From Streptomyces sp. NBC_00178 (GTDB lineage: Bacteria > Actinomycetota > Actinomycetes > Streptomycetales > Streptomycetaceae): 64,000 nucleotides of DNA. Of the stretch, positions 56,244-64,000 are shown piece after piece (the stretch's first letter is position 1; every line of letters begins with the position of its first letter). Where the stretch lies: NCBI RefSeq assembly GCF_036206005.1, contig NZ_CP108143.1, positions 5,795,501 to 5,859,500 on the forward strand, in the 5' to 3' direction. The notes beneath the pieces were generated by a model, which was not told where the DNA came from, did not search any database, and saw only the letters and a list, made by a program, of their open reading frames with translations. Made by a program: the position numbers and the translations under genes.

Positions 56244-58157
56244 GTGGACCTGCTGACCCGCATCGGGGGACCGCGCGACCTGGACCGGCTCGGCCTCGAG
56301 CAGCTCGACCAGCTCGCCGGGGAGATCCGCACCTTCCTCGTCGAGGAGGTGTCCAAGACCGGGGGCCACCTCGGCCCGAACCTGGGTGTCGTCGAACTGA
56401 CCATCGCCCTGCACCGGGTCTTCGAGTCCCCGCAGGACAAGGTCCTCTTCGACACCGGCCACCAGAGCTACGTGCACAAGCTGCTCACCGGCCGGCAGGA
56501 CTTCTCGAAGCTCAAGAGCAAGGGCGGCCTCTCCGGCTACCCGTCCCGCGCCGAGTCCGAGCACGACGTCATCGAGAACTCGCACGCCTCGACGGTGCTC
56601 GGCTGGGCCGACGGACTCGCCAAGGCCAACGAGGTCCTCGGCAAGGACGACCACGTCGTCGCCGTCATCGGTGACGGCGCGCTCACGGGAGGCATGGCCT
56701 GGGAGGCGCTGAACAACATCGCCGCCGCCAAGGACCGCCCGCTCGTGATCGTCGTCAACGACAACGAGCGTTCGTACGCGCCGACCATCGGCGGCCTCGC
56801 GAACCACCTCGCCACCCTGCGCACCACCGACGGCTACGAGCGCTTCCTGGCCCGTGGCAAGGACCTCCTGGAGCGCACGCCCGTCGTCGGCAGGCCCCTC
56901 TACGAGACCCTGCACGGCGCCAAGAAGGGCCTCAAGGACTTCATCGCCCCGCAGGGCATGTTCGAGGACCTCGGACTGAAGTACGTCGGCCCGATCGACG
57001 GCCACGACATCGAGGCCCTGGAGTCCGCGCTCCAGCGGGCCAAGCGCTTCGGCGGCCCCGTCATCGTGCACTGCCTCACCGAGAAGGGCCGTGGGTACAC
57101 CCCCGCCCTCGAGGACGAGGCGGACCGCTTCCACGCCGTCGGCAAGATCCACCCGGACACCGGCCTGCCGATCTCGACCTCCGGTCTCGACTGGACGTCG
57201 GTCTTCGGCGAGGAGATGGTCAAGCTCGGACACGAGCGCGAGGACATCGTCGCCATCACCGCGGCCATGCTCCAGCCCGTCGGCCTCGGCAAGTTCGAGG
57301 AGGCCTTCCCGGACCGGATCTACGACGTCGGGATCGCCGAGCAGCACGGCGCGGTGTCCGCGGCCGGCCTCGCCACGGGCGGACTGCACCCCGTCTTCGC
57401 GGTCTACGCGACCTTCCTCAACCGCGCCTTCGACCAGGTCCTCATGGACGTCGCCCTGCACAGGTGCGGCGTCACCTTCGTCCTGGACCGGGCCGGTGTC
57501 ACGGGCACGGACGGAGCCTCCCACAACGGCATGTGGGACATGTCGATCCTGCAGTGCGTGCCCTCCCTGCGCATCGCCGCCCCGCGCGACGCCGACCAGG
57601 TCCGCGCCCAGCTGCGCGAGGCCGTCGCCGTCGACGACGCCCCGACCGTCGTCCGCTTCTCCAAGGGCGCCGTCGGCCCCGCGGTGAAGGCGGTCGGCAC
57701 GGTGGGCGGCATGGACGTCCTGCGCTCGGCGGGCACGGACGAGCCCGACGTCCTGCTGGTCTCCGTCGGCGCGCTCGCCCCGATGTGCCTGGAGATCGCC
57801 GCGCTGCTGGACGCCCAGGGCATCTCGACGACGGTGGTCGACCCACGCTGGGTCAAGCCCGTCGACGAGGCCCTCGCACCGCTGGCGGCGCAGCACCGGG
57901 TCGTCGTCACCGTGGAGGACAACAGCAGGGCCGGCGGTGTCGGCTCGGCCGTCGCCCAGTCCCTGCGCGACGCGGACGTGGACGTGCCGCTGCGTGACTT
58001 CGGCATCCCGCCGGTCTTCCTCGACCACGCCTCGCGGGCCGAGGTCATGTCCGAGATCGGCCTGACCGCCCCGGACATCGCCCGTCAGGTCACCGGTCTG
58101 GTGGCCAAACTCGACGGACGGTACGAGAGCCGGGCCGCCGAGCCCGTCCGCGACTGA
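56244..58157 (+). CDS. dxs: 1-deoxy-D-xylulose-5-phosphate synthase
   Basis: A 637-residue thiamine-diphosphate enzyme that condenses pyruvate and glyceraldehyde-3-phosphate, the first step of the MEP isoprenoid pathway. Motifs: GGHLGPNLGVVELTIALH, thiamine-binding GDGALTGGMAWEALNNIA, YVGPIDGHD, the transketolase Glu in VGIAEQHGAVSAAGLATGG, and DRAGVTGTDGASHNG. The GTG follows AGGAGG. A missing-domain check shows no truncation. Streptomycetes usually have two dxs genes; this would be the one linked to xylFGH. Confidence 0.95.
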   Translation: MDLLTRIGGPRDLDRLGLEQLDQLAGEIRTFLVEEVSKTGGHLGPNLGVVELTIALHRVFESPQDKVLFDTGHQSYVHKLLTGRQDFSKLKSKGGLSGYPSRAESEHDVIENSHASTVLGWADGLAKANEVLGKDDHVVAVIGDGALTGGMAWEALNNIAAAKDRPLVIVVNDNERSYAPTIGGLANHLATLRTTDGYERFLARGKDLLERTPVVGRPLYETLHGAKKGLKDFIAPQGMFEDLGLKYVGPIDGHDIEALESALQRAKRFGGPVIVHCLTEKGRGYTPALEDEADRFHAVGKIHPDTGLPISTSGLDWTSVFGEEMVKLGHEREDIVAITAAMLQPVGLGKFEEAFPDRIYDVGIAEQHGAVSAAGLATGGLHPVFAVYATFLNRAFDQVLMDVALHRCGVTFVLDRAGVTGTDGASHNGMWDMSILQCVPSLRIAAPRDADQVRAQLREAVAVDDAPTVVRFSKGAVGPAVKAVGTVGGMDVLRSAGTDEPDVLLVSVGALAPMCLEIAALLDAQGISTTVVDPRWVKPVDEALAPLAAQHRVVVTVEDNSRAGGVGSAVAQSLRDADVDVPLRDFGIPPVFLDHASRAEVMSEIGLTAPDIARQVTGLVAKLDGRYESRAAEPVRD

Positions 58158-58173
58158 CCCACCGCACGGCCCG

Positions 58174-58217
58174 ATGGGCCGGTCGGCCACTCCGCACGGG
58201 TGGTCCGACCGGCCCAT
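58174..58217 (+). terminator. dxs terminator
   Basis: ATGGGCCGGTCGG (58174-58186) and CCGACCGGCCCAT (58205-58217), perfect 13-bp stem with an inner CCAC/GTGG extension. Confidence 0.85.
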
Positions 58218-58302
58218 TCGCGTGACACGGGGCCGCGCGGAGCGTGCCGGGGCGGCCGGTTCCGAATCATGGCGTGCACGACGAGTGCGTGGAGGTACGC
58301 CC

Positions 58303-59805
58303 GTGAGCACGCAGCATGACACGCCCCCCAGCGGGGGAGGGCTGTTCCGGACCAAGACGGTCGAACAGTCCATCCGCGATACCGAGGAGCCGGAGCACGC
58401 GCTCAAGAAGTCCCTCTCCGCTCTGGACCTCACGGTCTTCGGCGTGGGAGTCATCATCGGTACCGGGATCTTCGTCCTCACGGGCAAGGTCGCCAAGGAG
58501 ACGGCGGGCCCCGCCACCGCCCTCGCCTTCGTCGCGGCGGGCATCGTCTGCGCGCTCGCCGCCCTCTGCTACGCCGAGTTCGCCTCCACCGTGCCGGTGG
58601 CCGGATCCGCGTACACGTTCGCCTACGCCTCGCTCGGTGAGCTGGTGGCGTGGATCATCGGCTGGGACCTGGTGCTGGAGTTCGCGCTGGGCACGGCGGT
58701 GGTCGCGGTCGGCTGGTCCGGCTACATCAGGTCGCTGCTGGACAACGCCGACTGGACCCTGCCCGACGCACTGTCCGGCCCGGACGTGGCAAGCGGCTTC
58801 GGCTTCGACATCCTGGCCTTCGCGCTGGTGCTGGTGCTGACCGTCATCCTGGTCCTCGGGATGAAGCTGTCGGCGCGGGTGACCACGGCGGTCGTCGCCA
58901 TCAAGCTCGCCGTCGTCTTCATCGTGATCATCGCCGGCCTCTTCTTCATCAAGTCGGCCAACTACACCCCCTTCATCCCCGAGGCCCAGAAGCAGGAGGG
59001 CGGATCGGGCCTGGACGCCCCGCTGGTCCAGCTGATCTTCGGCTACGAGCCGACGAACTTCGGCGTCATGGGCATCTTCACGGCCGCGTCCGTCGTCTTC
59101 TTCGCCTTCATCGGCTTCGACGTCGTGGCCACGGCGGCCGAGGAGACGAAGCTCCCGCAGCGTGACATGCCGCGCGGCATCCTGGCCTCGCTCGTCATCT
59201 GCACCCTGCTCTACGTCGCCGTGTCCATCGTCGTCACCGGCATGCAGAACTACTCCGAACTCTCCGTCAGCGCACCGCTCGCCGACGCCTTCAAGGCCGT
59301 CGGACACCCCTTCTACGCGGGGGTCATCAGCTTCGGCGCGGCGGTGGGCCTGACCACGGTCTGCATGATCCTGCTGCTGGGCCAGACCCGCGTGTTCTTC
59401 GCGATGAGCCGCGACGGACTGCTCCCGCGGTTCTTCTCGGTCACGCACCCGCGCTTCGGCACGCCGTACCGCCCGACGATCCTGCTCGGCGTCATCATCG
59501 CGATCGTCGCGGGCTTCACCAGCATCAACGAGCTGGCGACCCTGGTGAACATCGGCACGCTCTTCGCGTTCGTCGTGGTCGCCCTCGGGGTGATCGTGCT
59601 GCGCCGCACCCGCCCCGAGCTCCACCGCGCGTTCCGCACGCCGTGGGTGCCCGTCCTGCCGATCGTCTCGGTGGCCGCCTCGGTCTGGCTGATGCTGAAC
59701 CTGCCGGCGGAGACCTGGCTCCGGTTCGCGATCTGGATGGCGATCGGCGTGATCATCTACTTCGCGTACGGGCGCCGCAACAGCCGTATGGCCAAGAAGC
59801 GCTGA
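58303..59805 (+). CDS. APC-family amino-acid permease (cationic amino-acid transporter type)
   Basis: A 500-residue membrane protein with 12 predicted helices. LDLTVFGVGVIIGTGIFVLTG is the APC helix-1 motif and FFAFIGFDVVATAAEETK with PQRDMPRGI the CAT-type helix-6 region. The GTG has GGAGG ~10 nt upstream. Substrate probably a basic or neutral amino acid; not resolvable further. It converges with the NYN gene, with 4 bp between stops. Confidence 0.9.
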   Translation: MSTQHDTPPSGGGLFRTKTVEQSIRDTEEPEHALKKSLSALDLTVFGVGVIIGTGIFVLTGKVAKETAGPATALAFVAAGIVCALAALCYAEFASTVPVAGSAYTFAYASLGELVAWIIGWDLVLEFALGTAVVAVGWSGYIRSLLDNADWTLPDALSGPDVASGFGFDILAFALVLVLTVILVLGMKLSARVTTAVVAIKLAVVFIVIIAGLFFIKSANYTPFIPEAQKQEGGSGLDAPLVQLIFGYEPTNFGVMGIFTAASVVFFAFIGFDVVATAAEETKLPQRDMPRGILASLVICTLLYVAVSIVVTGMQNYSELSVSAPLADAFKAVGHPFYAGVISFGAAVGLTTVCMILLLGQTRVFFAMSRDGLLPRFFSVTHPRFGTPYRPTILLGVIIAIVAGFTSINELATLVNIGTLFAFVVVALGVIVLRRTRPELHRAFRTPWVPVLPIVSVAASVWLMLNLPAETWLRFAIWMAIGVIIYFAYGRRNSRMAKKR

Positions 59806-59809
59806 CCCG

Positions 59810-60223
59810 TCAGTCGGGGCGCGAAGGCGGCAGCGGACGTACCGTGCGCGGTCCCGTGCACCTGGCTCCGTACGCCTCGACCCGCTGCCGCAGTCCCCGG
59901 TCGGCCGTGACCACGACGCAGTCGTGCGGGCCGGCCGGGTCGTCCGCCCACGCCGCCACCAGGCCGGCGATCAGGTCGTCGCCGCTGCCCCCGGCCGCCT
60001 CCACCCGGACCCCCGGCACGGACGCCACCCCGCGGGCCGCGCCCTCCACGACCAGCACCAGTTCGGCGGGACCCGGGACGCCCGGCAGGCCGTCGAGGGC
60101 GTACGGGACCAGAGAGTCCCGCAGCCGCTCGGCGGCCCCGCGCCGGTCCCGCCACCACTGGTCCGGGACGGACCCCACCACGTTGGCGGCGTCGACGACC
60201 ACCAGAACCCGTTCGTTCGTCAC
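59810..60223 (-). CDS. NYN/PIN-like domain protein (probable RNA-associated nuclease fold)
   Basis: A 137-residue protein with PIN-like acidic motifs: VLVVVDAANVVGS at the start, GGSGDDLIAGLVAAWAD in the middle and CVVVTADRGLRQRV near the end. These Asp residues would bind the catalytic metal in NYN/YacP-type nucleases. Starts at a GTG. It is 20 bp downstream of the LCP gene in the same direction. Confidence 0.8.
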   Translation of the reverse strand: MTNERVLVVVDAANVVGSVPDQWWRDRRGAAERLRDSLVPYALDGLPGVPGPAELVLVVEGAARGVASVPGVRVEAAGGSGDDLIAGLVAAWADDPAGPHDCVVVTADRGLRQRVEAYGARCTGPRTVRPLPPSRPD

Positions 60224-60243
60224 CCCGTCAGGGTGACACGTGC

Positions 60244-61350
60244 TCAGCCGCCGGTCGCGGGGGACTTCTTCGCGGACTCCGGGATCGTGCCGTCCGAACG
60301 GATCGCCTTCCAGAGGTCACCGGCCTGCGGCTGCGCCGCCACGACGCGGTTCGGGTCCCGCTTGTCGTAGGCGACCGGCAGCATGATCGTCTCCATGGAC
60401 GAGGGGTCGACACCGTTCATCGAGCGGGCGAACTCCGTGAGGGACGTCAGCGAGGCCAGCCCCTCGTCGGTGGTGAGCGACTTGGTGGCCGAGTTGGCGA
60501 TCTTGTACGCCGTCGTCGGACTGCCCAGCAGGTCCTGCGACTTGATCTCGGTCAGCAGCGCGAACAGGAACTGCTGCTGCAGGCCGATCCGGCCCAGGTC
60601 GCTGCCGTCCCCGATGCCGTGCCGGGTCCGGACGAACGAGAGCGACTCTGTGCCGTCGAGCTTGTGCGTGCCGGCGGTCAGGTCGAGCCCCGACGCCTTG
60701 TCGCGGATCGGCTCCTTCACGTCGACGGTGACGCCTCCGATGGCGTCGACCAGGTCCTTGAACCCGGCGAAGTTGATCTCCATGTAGTGGTCGATGCGGA
60801 CGCCGGACATCTTCTCGACCGTCTTCACCACACAGGCCGGACCGACCTGCGAGTACACGGAGTTGAACATGACGCGCTCGGCGGAGTCCATCGTGGAACC
60901 GTCGGCCTTGGTGCACTCGGGCCGCGTCACCAGGGTGTCGCGCGGGATGGACACGGCGACGGCCTGGGTCCGGCCCTCGGGTATGTGCACCACCATGGCG
61001 GTGTCGGAGCGGGCTCCGCCGACGGCGCCGCCCCCGCCCAGTTCCTGGTTCTCCGCCCCGGCGCGCGAGTCGGAGCCGAGGACGAGGAGGTTCTGGCCGG
61101 TGGTGGGCAGCTTCTCGGGCCGGTCCTCGCCGAGCGCCTTGTCGATGTCGACGCCCTTGATGTTGTTGTCGAGGTCCTGGTACATCCAGTACGCCGTGCC
61201 GCCGCCCGCGAGGATGAGCAGGGCGAGCACCCCGAGCGTGATCTTGAGGCCGCGCCGGCGCTTGCGCGGGCTTGCTCTGCGCTTCCGTCCGCCGCCATGG
61301 GACGCCGGACGGCCTTCCTGTGTGCCCTGGGACGTGGCGTCGTGACTCAT
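60244..61350 (-). CDS. LCP-family (LytR-CpsA-Psr) cell-wall glycopolymer ligase
   Basis: A 368-residue membrane-anchored enzyme that transfers polymers from lipid carriers to peptidoglycan. A basic cytoplasmic tail (KRRASPRKRRRG) and one helix (~35-55) precede the LCP domain. LLVLGSDSRAG, SDTAMVVHI, VAVSIPRDTLV, FAGFKDLVDAIGGVTVDV and LSFVRTRHGIGDGSDLGRIG carry the conserved Arg/Asp residues that bind pyrophosphate. The C-terminal domain is short. Likely transcribed with the NYN gene. Confidence 0.92.
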   Translation of the reverse strand: MSHDATSQGTQEGRPASHGGGRKRRASPRKRRRGLKITLGVLALLILAGGGTAYWMYQDLDNNIKGVDIDKALGEDRPEKLPTTGQNLLVLGSDSRAGAENQELGGGGAVGGARSDTAMVVHIPEGRTQAVAVSIPRDTLVTRPECTKADGSTMDSAERVMFNSVYSQVGPACVVKTVEKMSGVRIDHYMEINFAGFKDLVDAIGGVTVDVKEPIRDKASGLDLTAGTHKLDGTESLSFVRTRHGIGDGSDLGRIGLQQQFLFALLTEIKSQDLLGSPTTAYKIANSATKSLTTDEGLASLTSLTEFARSMNGVDPSSMETIMLPVAYDKRDPNRVVAAQPQAGDLWKAIRSDGTIPESAKKSPATGG

Positions 61351-61676
61351 CGTGGTCGAGTCCTCAATCTCGTGGCCCTTGGCCGGGCTGGGGAGTGCGT
61401 GGGACTCGGGTGGGGGGTGTGGCCGGTCCGTGTGTGCATGGCTGAGCGTGCACTATAGAACAGACGATCGTGCGCTCGGGCGTTTTGGCCCCGGATTCAC
61501 AACCTGCGCGGCCCCGGCCGCCGTTCGGTCACGACCTGGTCGCCGGAGCACGGGCGGGGCTGCCGGATACCGCGTGCGGGGCGCCGCGCGGAGGGCCGGA
61601 TCGGACGAATCGGTGCTGAGCATATGATGTTGCCGGTCGTGCGCGGGCAGGATGAGGAACCGGTGAAGCGGAGAGG
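61351..61676. other. divergent intergenic region, no gene seen
   Basis: It holds promoters for the LCP gene (leftward) and the propeller gene (rightward). An AT-rich patch CTATAGAACAGACGATCG at ~61453-61470 may be a promoter core. No palindromic operator was found. Confidence 0.45.
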
Positions 61677-62801
61677 GTGTTGCGGGTCATGCGGAGAAGG
61701 CGACCGGACTCCGCGGGCAACGCTCCCGCCCTCGCCCCCTCGTCCACGCGCCACGAGGTCCGCGGTACACCGCGCGGCCGGTGGATGCCCCTCGGCAAGG
61801 ACGGAAGGCTCACCCTCTACGCCCGCACCGACGGCGGTCTGCTGCGCTGGACGCAGCGGAGCCCGGGCGGCGATCGCTGGGACGGCCCGGACTTCGTGCC
61901 GGTCGCGGACCTGACCGACCTCACCGTCGTCCAGGGCTCCGACGCGTACGTGCACTTCCTCGGGCGGCGTGAGCGTCAGGCTGCGGACGGGCCGGGTGTG
62001 GACTACGTGCACGCCGTCCAGTTCCAGACCGGTCGCCCGGTCACCGCGTGGCGTTCCCTCGGAAACTTCCACCGGGACCGTGAGACGGGCCGGCAGGCCG
62101 GAGTGCCCGCCGGGGCCGTCGACGGGCAGGGCACGGTCTACGTCTTCGCCCGCAACGCCGGCCGCGGTCTGCAGATGCGCCGGGAGGCGAAGGGCGGCAA
62201 GTGGGGCGCCTGGCAGGACCTCAAGGGAGCCGGGCTCGGCGCCGGGATCGTGCCGACGGTGACCTCGGACGGCCTCGTCGAGGTCTTCGTGCCCGGCGAC
62301 CAGGGCGCGCAGCAATGGCGACAGGACGATCCGGACGGTCCGCTGCACAGCGTCCGGACGCCGTTGCAGTTCTACGCCCGGGAGGGCTCGGTGGCGGCGC
62401 TGGAGACGGCACCGGGGCGCCTCACCTACTACTGGACCGATGCGAACACGGCAGGGGTCGTGTCCTATCGGGCAGGGGGCTGGCCCGTGCCGGTGGGCGG
62501 CTACCCGGGGGACGGCGCCCTCGTGGCCCTGCGCACCCCGCTCGACGGATACGACTGCACGGTTCTCGCGCAGCGCGGGGCGGGCGGCACCCTGCTGCTC
62601 GGGGTCTGCACCACCGAGGGCGAGCAGGGCGGCGTCTGGTGGTCGGACACCACACAGGAGTGCGTCGGTGATCCCGCGCTCGCCCTCGACGGGCACGGCC
62701 GCGTGGTCGTGGCGGTGTCCGGCAAGGGTGGCGTCGTGTCCGTGGCCCGGCAGGAACCGGGCCCGGGGCTCACCCTCGCGCCGCACTGGCACCAGCTTTG
62801 A
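61677..62801 (+). CDS. beta-propeller-like (PLL/tectonin-type) hypothetical protein
   Basis: A 374-residue soluble protein made of repeated strands with Gly-Arg-Leu and Trp patterns: KDGRLTLYARTDGGLLRWTQ, GTVYVFARNAGRGLQMRREA, GLVEVFVPGDQGAQQWRQDD and HGRVVVAVSGKGGVVSVARQ. This spacing fits a beta-propeller of the PLL-like type, so it probably binds a ligand rather than catalyses. No signal peptide is evident. Start uncertain: GTG 61677 or ATG 61689. Confidence 0.65.
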   Translation: MLRVMRRRRPDSAGNAPALAPSSTRHEVRGTPRGRWMPLGKDGRLTLYARTDGGLLRWTQRSPGGDRWDGPDFVPVADLTDLTVVQGSDAYVHFLGRRERQAADGPGVDYVHAVQFQTGRPVTAWRSLGNFHRDRETGRQAGVPAGAVDGQGTVYVFARNAGRGLQMRREAKGGKWGAWQDLKGAGLGAGIVPTVTSDGLVEVFVPGDQGAQQWRQDDPDGPLHSVRTPLQFYAREGSVAALETAPGRLTYYWTDANTAGVVSYRAGGWPVPVGGYPGDGALVALRTPLDGYDCTVLAQRGAGGTLLLGVCTTEGEQGGVWWSDTTQECVGDPALALDGHGRVVVAVSGKGGVVSVARQEPGPGLTLAPHWHQL

Positions 62802-62870
62802 CCTGACGGCACGCCGTGAGCCGGCCGCATGCTCCGGTCCGGCCGGCACGCCGTCAGGCCCGCCGGCCTC

Positions 62871-63018
62871 GAGGCGTCCTCCGGTCCGACCGCACTCCGA
62901 CAGCCTCCTCCGGTCCGGGCCCACCCTGAGGCGCCCTCCGGTCCGGCCGCACTCCCAAAACCTCCTCAGGCCCGGGCGCACCCTGAGGCGTCCTCCGGTC
63001 CGGCCGCACGCCGTGGCC
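62871..63018. repeat. 2.5 tandem copies of a 57-bp GC-rich repeat
   Basis: Units begin GAGGCG(T/C)CCTCCGGTCCG at 62871, 62928 and 62985, exactly 57 bp apart, in the 448-bp gap after the propeller gene (62802-63249), which has no gene. The period is three times that of the 19-bp repeats at 37031. Function unknown. Confidence 0.85.
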
Positions 63019-63249
63019 GGAAAACATCCTCGCGCGCACCGGCGGCGCTGTCCGTTCACCTCGATTCCATGTGTCGTTCCCGTGAAGTCGTAAAAGGTTG
63101 TATGAGTCTCCCGGTGGGATTCCTCACGGCTACATGTCGTACATCTGCACTTTTTTGGCTGGACACTGATCGGCTCTTTATGTGAAGGTTCTGTGACTTG
63201 CCCGCGACCGGGCAGGTGTGATCGCCGTGCGCGGCGGTCTTCATGGGGG

Positions 63250-64000
63250 ATGACAGGTTTCGGTCTCGTACCGTCCGCCGTCCGGGCACGAGGTGGTGCC
63301 TGGCAGCGGCAGACGCTGGACCGCAGCGGCGTGGGTGGTGGATGCCTCGTGGTCGGTTCCGGTAATCCGGAGGCGGGATCGCTTGTTTCGGCGTACCGGT
63401 CCGTCGTGCCGGTGGGCGCGCGCAGGGGCATCGTCCGCAAGGTGCCCGCACCGCTGCGCTCCGCCGTCAAGTCCTCGTTCACCTCCGTCGACGCCATCCG
63501 GTCGGCGACCGTCGTCTGGGCGATGGGCGGCCGCCGCAACGGGCCCCGGCACAGCGCGGCCTCGATGCGCCGGGTGGTGCGCGTCAAGGGCCGGCACGTA
63601 CACGCCCTGATGGTGGAGGGCGCCACCGCCTGGGCGGCCCAGGCCCGCAACCTGCACATCCTCGTCGCCACGCTGGAAGCCGGCGGCATCGAGTACTTCT
63701 GCATCCGCGGAGCCGCGAAGGACGTCCCGACGGTCGCGGTGCCCGCCGGACTGCGCGAGTCGGCGGAGCAGATGCTCCAGATCGCCTTCGCCCAGACCCC
63801 GGGTTACGTGGGCACCGCGTCCGCGTCCGAATCGGACATGCGACCCGGCGAGGACGACAAGTCCTGGCGCCAACTGCGCAGGCACGACGCACTCCGCGTC
63901 GCCTGGTACGTCACCGACCCCACGCAGGAGCTCGTGTTCGGCGCGGATCAGGGCTGCGACCTGGAGTTCTGGACCGAGGACGAGGGCCGGCTGGTCGCCC
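63250..64000 (+). CDS. N-terminal part of a probable Stealth-type protein (runs off window)
   Basis: At least 250 codons are open to the window end. The clear coding part starts about 63349 (VVGSGNPEAGSLVSAYRSVV). It contains ARNLHILVATLEAGGIEYFC and IRGAAKDVPTVAVPAGLRES, the pattern preceding the conserved regions of Stealth capsule phosphotransferases, then RHDALRVAWYVTDPTQELVF. The catalytic CR1-CR4 blocks would lie beyond 64000. The start is uncertain: ATG 63250 (GGGGG abutting), GTG 63331 or GTG 63349. Such proteins transfer sugar phosphates in cell-surface polymers, consistent with the neighbouring LCP ligase. Confidence 0.55.
   Translation, partial: MTGFGLVPSAVRARGGAWQRQTLDRSGVGGGCLVVGSGNPEAGSLVSAYRSVVPVGARRGIVRKVPAPLRSAVKSSFTSVDAIRSATVVWAMGGRRNGPRHSAASMRRVVRVKGRHVHALMVEGATAWAAQARNLHILVATLEAGGIEYFCIRGAAKDVPTVAVPAGLRESAEQMLQIAFAQTPGYVGTASASESDMRPGEDDKSWRQLRRHDALRVAWYVTDPTQELVFGADQGCDLEFWTEDEGRLVA

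Noticed and set aside
61497..63704. A 735-codon minus-strand frame
   Set aside because: Antisense to the propeller gene and the repeat array; no domain or ribosome site.

Overview
This is GC-rich actinobacterial DNA, almost certainly from a Streptomyces chromosome. The evidence is third-position GC bias, GTG starts with GGAGG-type ribosome sites, GTGA/ATGA start-stop overlaps and long GC-rich terminator hairpins. The gene order HTH-MurA / aconitase ... sugar ABC transporter / ROK regulator / xylFGH / dxs also matches, from memory, the S. coelicolor SCO5998 to SCO6014 neighbourhood (ngcEFG - rok7B7 - xylFGH - dxs). No tRNA, rRNA, CRISPR array or replication origin was recognised.

The window has two parts. 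From 1 to about 17 kb it is an accessory region full of insertion-sequence debris: an apparently complete IS1182-family element with inverted repeats (3997-5833), an IS5-type transposase (15660-16475), a two-frame IS5/IS427-type transposase (9769-10648) and a truncated near-copy of it (12791-13206). There are also decayed pieces of IS1380, IS5, IS630 and ISAs1 types. Broken host genes sit among them: a universal stress protein, a peptidoglycan-binding fragment and an MFS transporter. Intact survivors include a KimA/YdaO-type potassium transporter, a membrane SpoIIE-type phosphatase, a rhodanese plus TauE/SafE exporter pair, a DinB-family protein and a small lipoprotein. The most striking part is the 3' end of an RHS polymorphic toxin (RHS core, then HINT autoprocessing domain, then SCP1.201/DddA-like deaminase), directly followed by an Imm1-type immunity gene (13207-15211).

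From 17 kb onward the DNA is orderly core chromosome. It holds an HTH-MurA fusion, aconitase with a two-operator upstream region, a ROK regulator, and a haloalkane dehalogenase-like gene with its MarR regulator. Next comes a carbohydrate cluster (xylose isomerase, ABC transporter, GH1 beta-glucosidase, divergent GH31 alpha-xylosidase) that fits uptake and breakdown of xyloglucan-type oligosaccharides. After that come a class F sortase with a secreted membrane-anchored protein and a very large secreted GH92 alpha-mannosidase.

The right half carries ngcEFG-like N-acetylglucosamine/chitobiose import genes and a three-gene cell-envelope module (DUF1906/peptidoglycan-binding protein, small membrane protein, Tat-exported protein). 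This module lies between ngcG and the rok7B7-like regulator. The xylose transporter xylFGH, 1-deoxyxylulose-5-phosphate synthase, an APC amino-acid permease, an NYN/PIN-like protein, an LCP-family cell-wall ligase, a beta-propeller-like protein and the start of a probable Stealth-type protein complete the window. Many transcription units end in strong perfect hairpins, and several have palindromic operators, listed individually.
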